Assembly: GCA_045591985.1 (NCBI GenBank)
Contig: JAZNTV010000041.1
Coordinates: 1-59,338, forward strand
DNA length: 59,338 nt
Direction of reading: 5' to 3'
DNA from: SIG588 sp045591985
Lineage (GTDB): Bacteria; Bacillota; Clostridia; Oscillospirales; Acutalibacteraceae
This document shows positions 17,018 through 24,182 of this stretch, one piece after another (position 1 is the stretch's first letter; every line of letters begins with the position of its first letter). The notes under the pieces were generated by a model that saw only the letters and a program-made list of their open reading frames with translations, had not been told where the DNA came from and did no database searches. The translations under genes were made by a program, and so were the position numbers.

Positions 17018-18083
17018 GGAAAAGCAAGCGGCATGCGCCGCCAAAAAGACCTCGATCGGCGGACAGGCTTTGATCGAAGGAGTGATGATGCGCGGTCCCG
17101 AAAAAACGGCGATGGCTGTGCGTCACACGTCGGGTGAGATCGTTACCGAAGAGTGGCCGACCAAGGGGAAAGAACGCCCCGGTTTTACTAAGTGGCCGCT
17201 TATCCGCGGGATCGTGAATATGGTGGAATCCATGACGGTGGGGTATAAGTGCTTGATGCGTTCGGCGGAACTCAGCGGTCTGGATGCCGAAGAAACAGCC
17301 GATGAAGCGCGTCGCCGCGCCGAAAAAGCGGCGAAGAAGGCTGCCAAAAAAGCGGCAAAAGACGGAACAACACCGCCTACGGTCGAAGACTTGTTGGCAC
17401 AGCAGGAAGAAAAGAAAGAACCCACTCGCGGTGAAAAGTTCCTCTTTACCGCGGCGATGGTCGTAAGTGTGATCTTCGGTGTGGGGCTGGCCGTTGTATT
17501 GTTTATGTGGTTACCTATCTTTTTGTATAACACGGTGTTGAAAGGGCTGTTTTCCGTGTTGGAAGAGCCGCAATTCCGTTGGATACAAAGTGTGTTTGAG
17601 GGGGTTGTGCGTCTCGGCATCTTCTTGGGTTACGTGGCCTTGGTCTCGTTGATGAAGGATATTCGTCGAGTGTTTATGTATCACGGCGCGGAGCACAAGT
17701 CTATCTTTTGCTACGAAAAGGGTCTGCCGTTGACGGTGGAAAACGTGCGTGAACAAAGCCGTTTTCATCCGCGTTGCGGTACCTCTTTCTTGGTGCTGGC
17801 ACTTATTGTCGGCATTTTGGTGTCGCTGTGTGTACCGATTTACGATAATACCTTGCTCCGCGCGGCGGTGAAATTGCTTTTGATTCCCGTAGTGGTGGCT
17901 GTGGGGTATGAGTTGATCAAGCTGGCCGGACGTCGGGATAACGCGTTTACCCGCTTTATTTCGAAACCCGGTTTGTGGGTACAACGCCTTACTACCAAAG
18001 AGCCGAATGACGCTATGATCGAGTGCGCGATCGCGTCGCTCAAAGCGGTCATCCCCGAAGATCCGGAAGCGGACAATTGGTGA
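17010..18083 (+). CDS. DUF1385 family membrane protein
   Basis: A 357-residue protein with the DUF1385 hallmarks: IGGQALIEGVMMRGPEKTAMAVR at the N-terminus (conserved GGQALxEGVMMRG), later FMYHGAEHKSIFCYEKG and HPRCGTSFLV. Four or so membrane segments follow a charged alanine/lysine-rich helix (about residues 95-120, AEKAAKKAAKKAAKDG). The conserved His/Glu/Cys residues hint at metal binding, but the function is unproven. It overlaps the kinase gene and precedes prmC by 4 bases; DUF1385-prmC linkage is common in Firmicutes. Confidence 0.93.
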   Translation: MSKEKQAACAAKKTSIGGQALIEGVMMRGPEKTAMAVRHTSGEIVTEEWPTKGKERPGFTKWPLIRGIVNMVESMTVGYKCLMRSAELSGLDAEETADEARRRAEKAAKKAAKKAAKDGTTPPTVEDLLAQQEEKKEPTRGEKFLFTAAMVVSVIFGVGLAVVLFMWLPIFLYNTVLKGLFSVLEEPQFRWIQSVFEGVVRLGIFLGYVALVSLMKDIRRVFMYHGAEHKSIFCYEKGLPLTVENVREQSRFHPRCGTSFLVLALIVGILVSLCVPIYDNTLLRAAVKLLLIPVVVAVGYELIKLAGRRDNAFTRFISKPGLWVQRLTTKEPNDAMIECAIASLKAVIPEDPEADNW

Positions 18084-18087
18084 CGGT

Positions 18088-18945
18088 ATGACTTATCAAA
18101 CGCTGTTTTGGCAAATGGAGGAACAATTTAAAAAGGCGGGCTGTGACAGCCCGTCTTTTGATGCGGTGTGTTTACTTGAAGATATCGGAAAACTGCCGCC
18201 GCAAGGCTTGCCGCAGTGCGATACCCGTGAAGTGAGCGACGAGCGGGCGGCGGCGGTGTCGGCGGCGGCGGCCAAACGCGCCGCGGGGTATCCCTTACAA
18301 TATCTTTTGGGGGAATGGGCGTTTTTACGCCTCACTTTGAAGGTGGGGGAAGGGGTGCTGATTCCCCGTCCCGATACCGAGTTGCTGTGTGAAGTGGCGG
18401 CGGCGAGACTGAATACGATGGCGTCTCATTCCCGTGTGTTGGATCTTTGTGCCGGAAGCGGTTGCGTGGGGTTGGGTGCGGCATCGCTGTGTCATACTAC
18501 ACCTTGGGTGACGGCGGTGGAATTGTCGGATGCCGCTCTGCCGTATCTGCGCGCGAATATCGCCCGTTATCCGCAGTATGCGGTCGAGGCGGTGCAGGCA
18601 GACGTGTTGCGGGATGCCGACCGCTTTACGGGCGAGTACGCCGCGATCCTTTCCAATCCGCCCTATATCCCCACAGCAGACCTTGCGGGATTGATGCGAG
18701 AGGTGCAACATGAGCCGACAATGGCGCTCGACGGCGCGGCGGACGGACTCTTGTTTTATCGTGCTATCGCCGACCGATGGGTGCCGAAACTGCAAGGCAA
18801 TGGCTTCTGTGCAGTGGAGGTCGGTATCGGGCAGGCGGACGACGTTGCGGCGCTGTTTACGGCAGCGGGACTGGCGGATGTACAGATATTTAACGATCTC
18901 GGCGGTGTGCCGCGTGTCGTAATGGGAATACACAAGAGGATATGA
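18088..18945 (+). CDS. prmC: Release factor glutamine methyltransferase
   Basis: It methylates the GGQ glutamine of release factors using S-adenosylmethionine. The 285 residues include an N-terminal helical domain, GEWAFLRLTLKVGEGVLIPRPDTE, the SAM-binding LDLCAGSGCVGLG and the catalytic NPPY at 190-193 (ILSNPPYIP). It lies directly after the DUF1385 gene. Its substrate gene prfA is about 14 kb away in this window. The final codons form part of the hairpin at 18933-18964. Confidence 0.95.
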   Translation: MTYQTLFWQMEEQFKKAGCDSPSFDAVCLLEDIGKLPPQGLPQCDTREVSDERAAAVSAAAAKRAAGYPLQYLLGEWAFLRLTLKVGEGVLIPRPDTELLCEVAAARLNTMASHSRVLDLCAGSGCVGLGAASLCHTTPWVTAVELSDAALPYLRANIARYPQYAVEAVQADVLRDADRFTGEYAAILSNPPYIPTADLAGLMREVQHEPTMALDGAADGLLFYRAIADRWVPKLQGNGFCAVEVGIGQADDVAALFTAAGLADVQIFNDLGGVPRVVMGIHKRI

Positions 18946-18964
18946 TGTTTATCATATCCTCTTG
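18933..18964. terminator. Hairpin between convergent prmC and ECF S gene
   Basis: CAAGAGGATATGAT-gttt-ATCATATCCTCTTG is a perfect 14-bp stem that contains the prmC stop codon. No clear T-run follows on either strand, so it may be a weak terminator or an mRNA 3' end stabiliser for both convergent transcripts. Confidence 0.55.
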
Positions 18965-18971
18965 TTGTTCA

Positions 18972-19616
18972 TTATTTGGTTTTCTTGGCCAACGCCAACA
19001 GTTTGACCACCGTGGGGCTGAGCAGAAGGTTGGCACCGAGTTCAAACAGGAAGTTACCGCCCGCCAGACCCAGGAACATATATCCCGCAACGTTACCGGT
19101 ATAACCGGCCGCCGCGGCCCAGTCAGACACCGTATCCATAAAGTACAGGCGGCAACCGAGCAGGAAGATGCCGGTATTTACGATCGGACATATGAGCGCC
19201 GCCAGTAATACACCGATGTTGATGGATGCCGTGAAAACGTTTGCGGCCGTCGGTGCGGTCCGCTTGATGGATAGTGAAATATCGAAAGCGGAAAGTAAAC
19301 GGTACGCCAATCCTGCGCAAAGTCCGCACAGAGTTCCTTTCAGCAATACGGTGATAACGGTGCCCGGCACGTTAATGGCCAAAAAGGCGGCGGCGTCGCC
19401 CGACAGTAATACCGCCGTGCCGAACACGAAACCGAGCCAAGCACCGATGAACGGCCCGCACATAGCGGCACCGATGACGATGGGGATAAGCACCAACGAT
19501 ACCGAAAACGGACCGAAACGGATAAAGGAACCCATCAGTTGCAGTACGATGACCAGGGCGGTGAGAATGGCACCGAGTGTGAGTTTGTAGACGTTTGATT
19601 TTTTAGTTGTTGTCAT
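18972..19616 (-). CDS. ECF transporter substrate-binding (S) component
   Basis: A 214-residue membrane protein with about six hydrophobic segments. It begins YKLTLGAILTALVIVLQLMG, followed by FGPFSVSLVLIPIVIGAAM and CGPFIGAWLGFVFGT, the layout of ECF S components that capture a vitamin and use a shared EcfAAT module encoded elsewhere. The substrate cannot be read directly. The gene lies downstream of coaX on the same strand (gap about 100 bases), so pantothenate is a reasonable inference. An RBS (AAGGAGGTC) precedes the ATG. The 19617-19717 gap shows no clear riboswitch. Confidence 0.85.
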   Translation of the reverse strand: MTTTKKSNVYKLTLGAILTALVIVLQLMGSFIRFGPFSVSLVLIPIVIGAAMCGPFIGAWLGFVFGTAVLLSGDAAAFLAINVPGTVITVLLKGTLCGLCAGLAYRLLSAFDISLSIKRTAPTAANVFTASINIGVLLAALICPIVNTGIFLLGCRLYFMDTVSDWAAAAGYTGNVAGYMFLGLAGGNFLFELGANLLLSPTVVKLLALAKKTK

Positions 19617-19717
19617 GTAATGACCTCCTTGCTGTCGCTCTCATGTGAGATGAGACGCAAATGTGTGTATAGACGGATGTATGTAAACGGTCGATCCCTC
19701 CGAAGAGGTGATCGCCT

Positions 19718-20485
19718 TTATTTTTGGTTTTTCAACCAGATCAGTCGCAAGCCTTCCAACAACAGGGGGGAGTCATAGGGAATGTCGCGACGGCATTGTG
19801 CGACGATCTCGCCTGCAAGGCCGCCTGTGGCAACCACCTTTACGGGATAACCGAGCTCCGCCTCAATGCGGTCGCTCATGCCGTCGATGGTGCAAGCGGT
19901 GCCAAACACCGTGCCCGATGCCATACAATCCACCGTGTTGGTACCAATGACCGAAGGCGGCGTGTCGATACTCACGATGGGGAGCAGGGCGGTGGCGTTG
20001 CTGAGCGCGTCCAGCGAGGTGCGCACGCCCGGCATGATGGCGCCGCCGCGAAACGCACCGTTTTTGTCAATGACCGACACTTTGGTGGCTGTGCCGAGAT
20101 CCCACAACAGGCAGGGTGCCCCGTATTTGTGCAGTGCCGCCACGGCGCCCACCAACAGATCGGCACCGAGTTGACGGGGGTTGTCGATGCGGATATCTAT
20201 GCCGCTTTTTATACCCGGCCCTACTTGAAGCGGGTCGATCTCCGTCACCTTACGGATGGCGTTTCGAAGTGCGCGATCCAGCGAGGGGACGACTGAACTG
20301 AAGATAGCACCGTCAATATCCTCGCGATGCAAATGGTAGAGACGGAGAATATCCATCAGATCCATGGCGTATTCATCGCCCATCTTACGGTAATCGGTCG
20401 CAAGACGCGACTCTACCACTAAACGATCGCCGTCGAATACACCCACCGTAATGTTGGTGTTTCCCATATCCAAAACCAACAGCAT
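19718..20485 (-). CDS. coaX: Type III pantothenate kinase
   Basis: It phosphorylates pantothenate with ATP, the first step of CoA synthesis, and is not inhibited by CoA in the known family. The 255 residues carry the ATP-binding LDMGNTNITVGVFDG at the N-terminus, DNPRQLGADLLVGAVAA with the catalytic aspartate, and DLGTATKVSVID followed by GGAIMPGVRTSLDAL. The RBS GGAGGG precedes the ATG, with a promoter at 20509-20536. Together with coaE this gives two CoA pathway enzymes in the window. Confidence 0.96.
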   Translation of the reverse strand: MLLVLDMGNTNITVGVFDGDRLVVESRLATDYRKMGDEYAMDLMDILRLYHLHREDIDGAIFSSVVPSLDRALRNAIRKVTEIDPLQVGPGIKSGIDIRIDNPRQLGADLLVGAVAALHKYGAPCLLWDLGTATKVSVIDKNGAFRGGAIMPGVRTSLDALSNATALLPIVSIDTPPSVIGTNTVDCMASGTVFGTACTIDGMSDRIEAELGYPVKVVATGGLAGEIVAQCRRDIPYDSPLLLEGLRLIWLKNQK

Positions 20486-20508
20486 GGGATATCCCTCCTT
20501 TTAGATCA

Positions 20509-20536
20509 GTATATCATAAATGTCTGAAGATTACAA
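20509..20536 (-). promoter_or_regulatory. Promoter for coaX
   Basis: Minus strand: TTGTAA (20536-20531), a 16-base spacer, and TATACT (20514-20509) preceded by GA. The -35 box lies 2 bases past the end of the mgtC-like gene. Confidence 0.65.
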
Positions 20537-20537
20537 G

Positions 20538-21239
20538 TTATACTTCAATAGCAATAAATTCGGGTGTCGTCGCCAACGCGTTGGCCAGCACACCGGCGGG
20601 TATTTCAACCCCGGTCTTGAACGAGATGCGATATTCGAACTGCCCGTCGTCACGACGACGCACACGGCTTTTCATCACCGAAAGCGAGTATTCTTTGAAG
20701 GTGGTGGTGAGCGCGTCTTCTGTGTCGAAATCCAGTCCCGCCACTACCGTGACTTCCCCCATGAAACTGTTGTCGTGTCCCGTGAGCACACGGTGAAGCA
20801 GAAATTGCATAAGCATCAACAACAGCGTGCCGAACGCGCCGATGGCATACAACCCCGCACCGAGCGCCATGCCGATGCCGCAGGTAGCCCACATGCCTGC
20901 CGCCGTGGTAAGCCCCTGTACAGAGGCCTTCTTTTGCCGCACCAAAATCACGCCTGCACCAAGGAAGGGGATACCGGTGACGATATTGGAGGCGATACGG
21001 GTGGCATCGGCGTTCAGACCCGTGCCTACCATATCCAGGAAACCGTATTTGGACACGATCGTCATCAAAGCGGCACTCATGGCAATGATCATATGCGTGC
21101 GGATACCGGCGCCTTTTGAACGGCGGGTACGCTCATATCCGATGATACAGCCGCAAACGGCTGCCACGGCGATGCGCAAACACCAAACGCCTTGCGTCAA
21201 GAGATCCCATTCTTCCGCCAGTTTCAGGAACGTATCCAT
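20538..21239 (-). CDS. MgtC/SapB family membrane protein
   Basis: This 233-residue protein has the MgtC family core: AAVCGCIIGYERTRRSKGAGIRTHMIIA, then ADATRIASNIVTGIPFLGAGVIL and GLTTAAGMWATCGIGMALGAG, with about five membrane segments. The C-terminal 80 residues form an alternating soluble domain, as in longer MgtC proteins. The family has been linked to magnesium limitation and ATP synthase control in other bacteria; the role here is unknown. It has its own promoter (21276-21304). Confidence 0.92.
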   Translation of the reverse strand: MDTFLKLAEEWDLLTQGVWCLRIAVAAVCGCIIGYERTRRSKGAGIRTHMIIAMSAALMTIVSKYGFLDMVGTGLNADATRIASNIVTGIPFLGAGVILVRQKKASVQGLTTAAGMWATCGIGMALGAGLYAIGAFGTLLLMLMQFLLHRVLTGHDNSFMGEVTVVAGLDFDTEDALTTTFKEYSLSVMKSRVRRRDDGQFEYRISFKTGVEIPAGVLANALATTPEFIAIEV

Positions 21240-21275
21240 AGCTTGTCGCCTCCGTTAGGATAAATTGAGAACTGT

Positions 21276-21304
21276 ATCGTATCACATTCTGTCTGTTTTG
21301 TCAA
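21276..21304 (-). promoter_or_regulatory. Promoter for the MgtC-family gene
   Basis: Minus strand: perfect TTGACA (21304-21299), a 17-base spacer ending TGTGA, and TACGAT (21281-21276), giving an extended -10. The -35 box is fused to the T-run of the upstream terminator. Confidence 0.8.
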
Positions 21305-21335
21305 CAAAAACAGGGCTGTCGAAACAGCCCTGTTT
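21301..21335 (-). terminator. Terminator of the metallophosphoesterase operon
   Basis: Minus strand: AAACAGGGCTGT-ttcg-ACAGCCCTGTTT with a 12-bp stem, then TTTTTGTTGA. It ends the operon 23170-21338. Its T-run continues straight into the TTGACA of the next promoter. Confidence 0.9.
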
Positions 21336-21337
21336 GC

Positions 21338-22051
21338 TTATTGGGATGCGGTATTTTCGCTTTCGACCGTGATCTCCTGCATGGGATTGTTCTTGATAAA
21401 GTTTTCGAGCAAGGCTTTACAGGCGTCGGATTCTTCCTTATGTCCTGCCGCCGTGCCGATCGGTGCGCGCACACCGAAATACATATTCTTCGGGAAAGTG
21501 CCGCTGCAGTTTTGCTGGAAATAGGAGTTGTTCCAGTTCCAATACCGTTTATGTTCCGCCAAACCTTCGTGTTCGGCATTCAGCGGAGTAAAATAGTAGT
21601 CGCCATCTTCTTCATAATAGGCGATCTGCGATTCGTAATAGGTGGGTTCCATGGCAAACATCACACTGTTGCCGCTGGAAAACAATGTGGCGAGTTCCAC
21701 ATAGTCGCCGTCGTCGGTCATTACCAACGGCAGAATGCGTACACTCACTTTGCCGTTTCCGTCCAGATCGGAACCGTAAAGTTCCATTTCATCTGCCAGT
21801 TCATCCAACGCGGTTTCGGCAAGTTTGCCCTTGGTGACGAACACGAGGGTGTAATCCACTTTTTCGCGGGAACCGACCAAGATGGCCGCGGCGATGACCA
21901 AAACCACGATCACACCGATAATGATGACGGCCCATTGATAATTATACCAAAATTTGCCGACCTTTTCACGAAAGGTCAGGGGACGTTCCGGTTGGCGTTC
22001 CTCTTGCAATTTTTGGGTATCCACACCGATAAGATAGCGTTCTCTTGCCAT
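21338..22051 (-). CDS. Single-pass membrane protein of unknown function
   Basis: A 237-residue protein with a basic cytoplasmic N-terminus, one membrane segment (WAVIIIGVIVVLVIAAAILVG, near 40-60) and an extracytoplasmic domain of about 175 residues rich in Tyr, Asp and Glu. No family was recognised. Two cysteines in the outer domain (NCSGTF and DACKAL) could form a disulfide. It lies 12 bases after the metallophosphoesterase gene in the same operon, so the two may act together. The run YEEDGDYYFTPLN suggests a beta-rich fold, but no motif defines it. Confidence 0.75.
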   Translation of the reverse strand: MARERYLIGVDTQKLQEERQPERPLTFREKVGKFWYNYQWAVIIIGVIVVLVIAAAILVGSREKVDYTLVFVTKGKLAETALDELADEMELYGSDLDGNGKVSVRILPLVMTDDGDYVELATLFSSGNSVMFAMEPTYYESQIAYYEEDGDYYFTPLNAEHEGLAEHKRYWNWNNSYFQQNCSGTFPKNMYFGVRAPIGTAAGHKEESDACKALLENFIKNNPMQEITVESENTASQ

Positions 22052-22063
22052 AGAATAGTCTCC

Positions 22064-23170
22064 TTATAAGTCGATATCACGATCCAACTGCCGCAGACCG
22101 TATCGTTTGGCTTTCAGCTTACGGGCGGCTTTGTCGATCAGCATGCAATCCCAACTGTTATAGATATCTTTGCCGACCGTGCCGACTCCCGGCACTTCCA
22201 CAAAATACTGTTCCTGCCCGTGGTCGAAGCCGAGCAAACTTTTGGTGCATACGGTGGTGACGCCGTTCACGACCCGTGTGGTGTCGCGATGGTAGTGGCC
22301 GTAGAGATAGACCAACACATCGCCTTTTCGGCCGGTAAAATCGTAGGGCACGGTAGCGGGATACATTGGGTCGTCGCTCACCGCCACACCCTTTTGGCCG
22401 TTTAGGAAGGCGTATACGAGTTCTTCAAAGAGGGCGCGGTTGTGCATCTCTTTTTCCACATACGGGCAGGTGTGCGAGAAGAACACCACCGACCAGTCGT
22501 CCGAGGGCAGTTGCAACGCTTTGGCAAGCCACTGCAACTGTTTTTCCTGAAACCCGAACGCCCACTGACTGCAATATTGCTGTACGAGATGTTTTCCGTC
22601 CTCTTCCAAAACCAACGGGTTATCGCTGGTACGCAAGTTGATGGCGCGGATCTTTTGGGTGGGGTAGTCTATGTAGTAATATCCGCCTTCGCGGTTGTTT
22701 TCGTCAAGTGTCATGGGGAAGGAGGCACGAAGGGGATTCACTACGGCACCGTACCACTCGTTGTCCGAGATCACCCCTTCGGTACCAAGCGCATTTTTGT
22801 AGGCAAACCACGAGCAATCGTCGTGATTGCCCTGTGAGAGAATGACCGAGGTGGCATCCGTCCGTTTGATGACGGTCATCAGATCGAACAGGTCACGGAA
22901 CTGGGTCTCGATGGGGGCGTTGCCGTCGATGAGATCGCCTGTCAGCGCCAGAAGATCCACCCCGACACGGCGGGAAAATTCCACCATTTCCTGCACCTTT
23001 TCGTATACGGGTGCATAGTTATCGTAAAAACGGATGTAGTGCACATCGGTGCCGAACAGTACCGTCAGCGTGTCGGGGTTCTGTTCCCGCACCACCTCGG
23101 TAGCAAACGGTTCAAAACGGGTGTCCAGATTCTGCAAAAAATCCCCGTGGGAGAAATTGTTAAGCGGCAT
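22064..23170 (-). CDS. Calcineurin-like metallophosphoesterase
   Basis: This protein of about 368 residues has all five metal-binding motifs: FGTDVHYI, LTGDLIDG, LSQGNHDDCSW, FFSHTCPYV and LYGHYHRDTT. No signal peptide is visible from the chosen start. The longer frame from 23263 was rejected because the promoter at 23201-23229 lies inside it; ATG 23170 has AAAGG upstream. The substrate is unknown. The 3' neighbour is a membrane protein in the same operon. Confidence 0.9.
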   Translation of the reverse strand: MPLNNFSHGDFLQNLDTRFEPFATEVVREQNPDTLTVLFGTDVHYIRFYDNYAPVYEKVQEMVEFSRRVGVDLLALTGDLIDGNAPIETQFRDLFDLMTVIKRTDATSVILSQGNHDDCSWFAYKNALGTEGVISDNEWYGAVVNPLRASFPMTLDENNREGGYYYIDYPTQKIRAINLRTSDNPLVLEEDGKHLVQQYCSQWAFGFQEKQLQWLAKALQLPSDDWSVVFFSHTCPYVEKEMHNRALFEELVYAFLNGQKGVAVSDDPMYPATVPYDFTGRKGDVLVYLYGHYHRDTTRVVNGVTTVCTKSLLGFDHGQEQYFVEVPGVGTVGKDIYNSWDCMLIDKAARKLKAKRYGLRQLDRDIDL

Positions 23171-23200
23171 AGTTTCACGACCTTTCGGTTTGATAACTAC

Positions 23201-23229
23201 ATTATGTATAAAAGTGCGGAAAATGTCAA
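23201..23229 (-). promoter_or_regulatory. Sigma-A promoter for the metallophosphoesterase operon
   Basis: Minus strand: perfect TTGACA (23229-23224), a 17-base spacer, and CATAAT (23206-23201), about 30 bases before ATG 23170. Confidence 0.82.
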
Positions 23230-23396
23230 GAGGCATCTGACGAACGGCGAAACAAATCTTCAAACAAGTCGATGTGATGGAGATGGGTGACGTAATGCCT
23301 CGGTGTATGGCCCGAGGGTTTTAAAAACGATCTGTTCGTCATCGAATCACTTCAGGGTGGGCAGTGAGACTCTGCTGAATTGTACTGTCATCCAAG
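23230..23396. other. Intergenic stretch with a small predicted RNA fold, no gene recognised
   Basis: Between the divergent metallophosphoesterase and cwlD genes. On the plus strand CCTCGG-tgtatggc-CCGAGG is followed by GTTTTAAAA, and GTGACG before it can pair with CGTCAT after it, giving a helix enclosing a hairpin. Further on, GCAG-tgaga-CTCTGC could form a second hairpin. This does not match a riboswitch that could be named. A 38-codon frame on the minus strand (23342-23226) has no support. Confidence 0.4.
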
Positions 23397-23425
23397 GTAT
23401 ATTTTACCTCTCCGTATCATAGCGT
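23397..23425 (+). promoter_or_regulatory. Possible sigma-E (sporulation) promoter for cwlD
   Basis: GTATATT (23397-23403), a 14-base spacer, and CATAGCGT (23418-23425). This resembles the mother-cell sigma-E consensus of Bacillus (KMATAWW, 14 bases, CATACANT). No sigma-A promoter is seen here. cwlD is sigma-E/sigma-G dependent in Bacillus, which fits. Confidence 0.4.
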
Positions 23426-23442
23426 GTGGCGGAGGGATGCGT

Positions 23443-24135
23443 ATGAAACAACGGTGGGTCCTTGTGGTGACGATCGGCTGTGTGGCGGCGATATTGGCGG
23501 CGTTGCCGCGGGTGGAAGAGGCGGCTTCCCTTGAAAACGGCGGGCCGTATGTGTTGGTGGATGCCGGACACGGCGGGGCAGACGGCGGAGCAACGGGGGA
23601 CGACGGCACAATGGAAAAAGATGACAATTTGGGGGTCGCTCGCACCCTCGCGGCCGTCTTGCGGGTGATGGGTGTCGAGACGGGGATGACCCGTAAGGAG
23701 GATCGCTCGATATACACCGAAGGGGATTCTCTGCGTGAACAGAAGGTCAGCGATATGCACAATCGTTTGGCACTGTATGAAGAAGCGACGCTGGTGGTAA
23801 GCGTGCATCAAAACCATTTTTCCGAAGCAAAATATCACGGTACACAGGTATTTTGCTCGCCCAATCACCCGCAAAGCCGTGTGCTCGGTGCCGCGGTGCG
23901 GACGAGTGTGTTGTCGCTTTTGCAACCCGAAAATACACGGGAACTCAAAACGGCAGACGACAGTGTCTTTTTGCTGAGTAATACCACCGTGCCGGCGGTG
24001 ATCGTGGAGTGCGGCTTCCTATCCAACCCTGCCGAATGTGAAAAATTGGGACAAAGCGACTATCAACGGCAGATGGCGTTTGCGGTGGCAGGCGGTGTGT
24101 TTTCTTTTTTGCAAAATGCGGATTTCGGCTTGTAA
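23443..24135 (+). CDS. cwlD: N-acetylmuramoyl-L-alanine amidase, CwlD type
   Basis: Amidase_3 family zinc enzyme that removes peptides from muramic acid. In spore formers CwlD acts in making muramic-delta-lactam of the spore cortex. The 230 residues have an N-terminal signal/anchor (WVLVVTIGCVAAILAAL), DAGHGGADGGATG (zinc His), TMEKDDNLG (zinc Glu), SVHQNHF (zinc His) and VIVECGFLSN with the catalytic Glu. It is a single catalytic domain without binding repeats, as in CwlD. ATG 23443 follows GGAGGG by 7 bases; ATG 23437 is too close to it. Confidence 0.88.
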   Translation: MKQRWVLVVTIGCVAAILAALPRVEEAASLENGGPYVLVDAGHGGADGGATGDDGTMEKDDNLGVARTLAAVLRVMGVETGMTRKEDRSIYTEGDSLREQKVSDMHNRLALYEEATLVVSVHQNHFSEAKYHGTQVFCSPNHPQSRVLGAAVRTSVLSLLQPENTRELKTADDSVFLLSNTTVPAVIVECGFLSNPAECEKLGQSDYQRQMAFAVAGGVFSFLQNADFGL

Positions 24136-24158
24136 AGACGAGGAAAGTGTGATATTAT
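24130..24158 (+). promoter_or_regulatory. Promoter for radA
   Basis: TTGTAA (24130-24135, overlapping the cwlD stop), a 17-base spacer ending GTGTGA, and TATTAT (24153-24158). This is another example of the GTGTG-extended -10 seen repeatedly in this window. Confidence 0.7.
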
Positions 24159-24182
24159 AGACGCAGAAAAGGAGGGGAGGCT

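Noticed and set aside
19617..19717. Riboswitch in front of the ECF S component
   Set aside because: Only a weak small hairpin and no recognisable riboswitch core were found in the 100-base gap.
23226..23342. 38-codon minus-strand frame with a stretch resembling the end of an AraC-type domain (GHTPRHYV)
   Set aside because: Too short, no ribosome binding site and in-frame stop just before; the likeness is probably chance.
23350..23385. Resemblance to an FMN riboswitch (cttcagggtgggcagtgaga)
   Set aside because: Only a short stretch agrees; the other conserved helices and the riboflavin gene context are missing.
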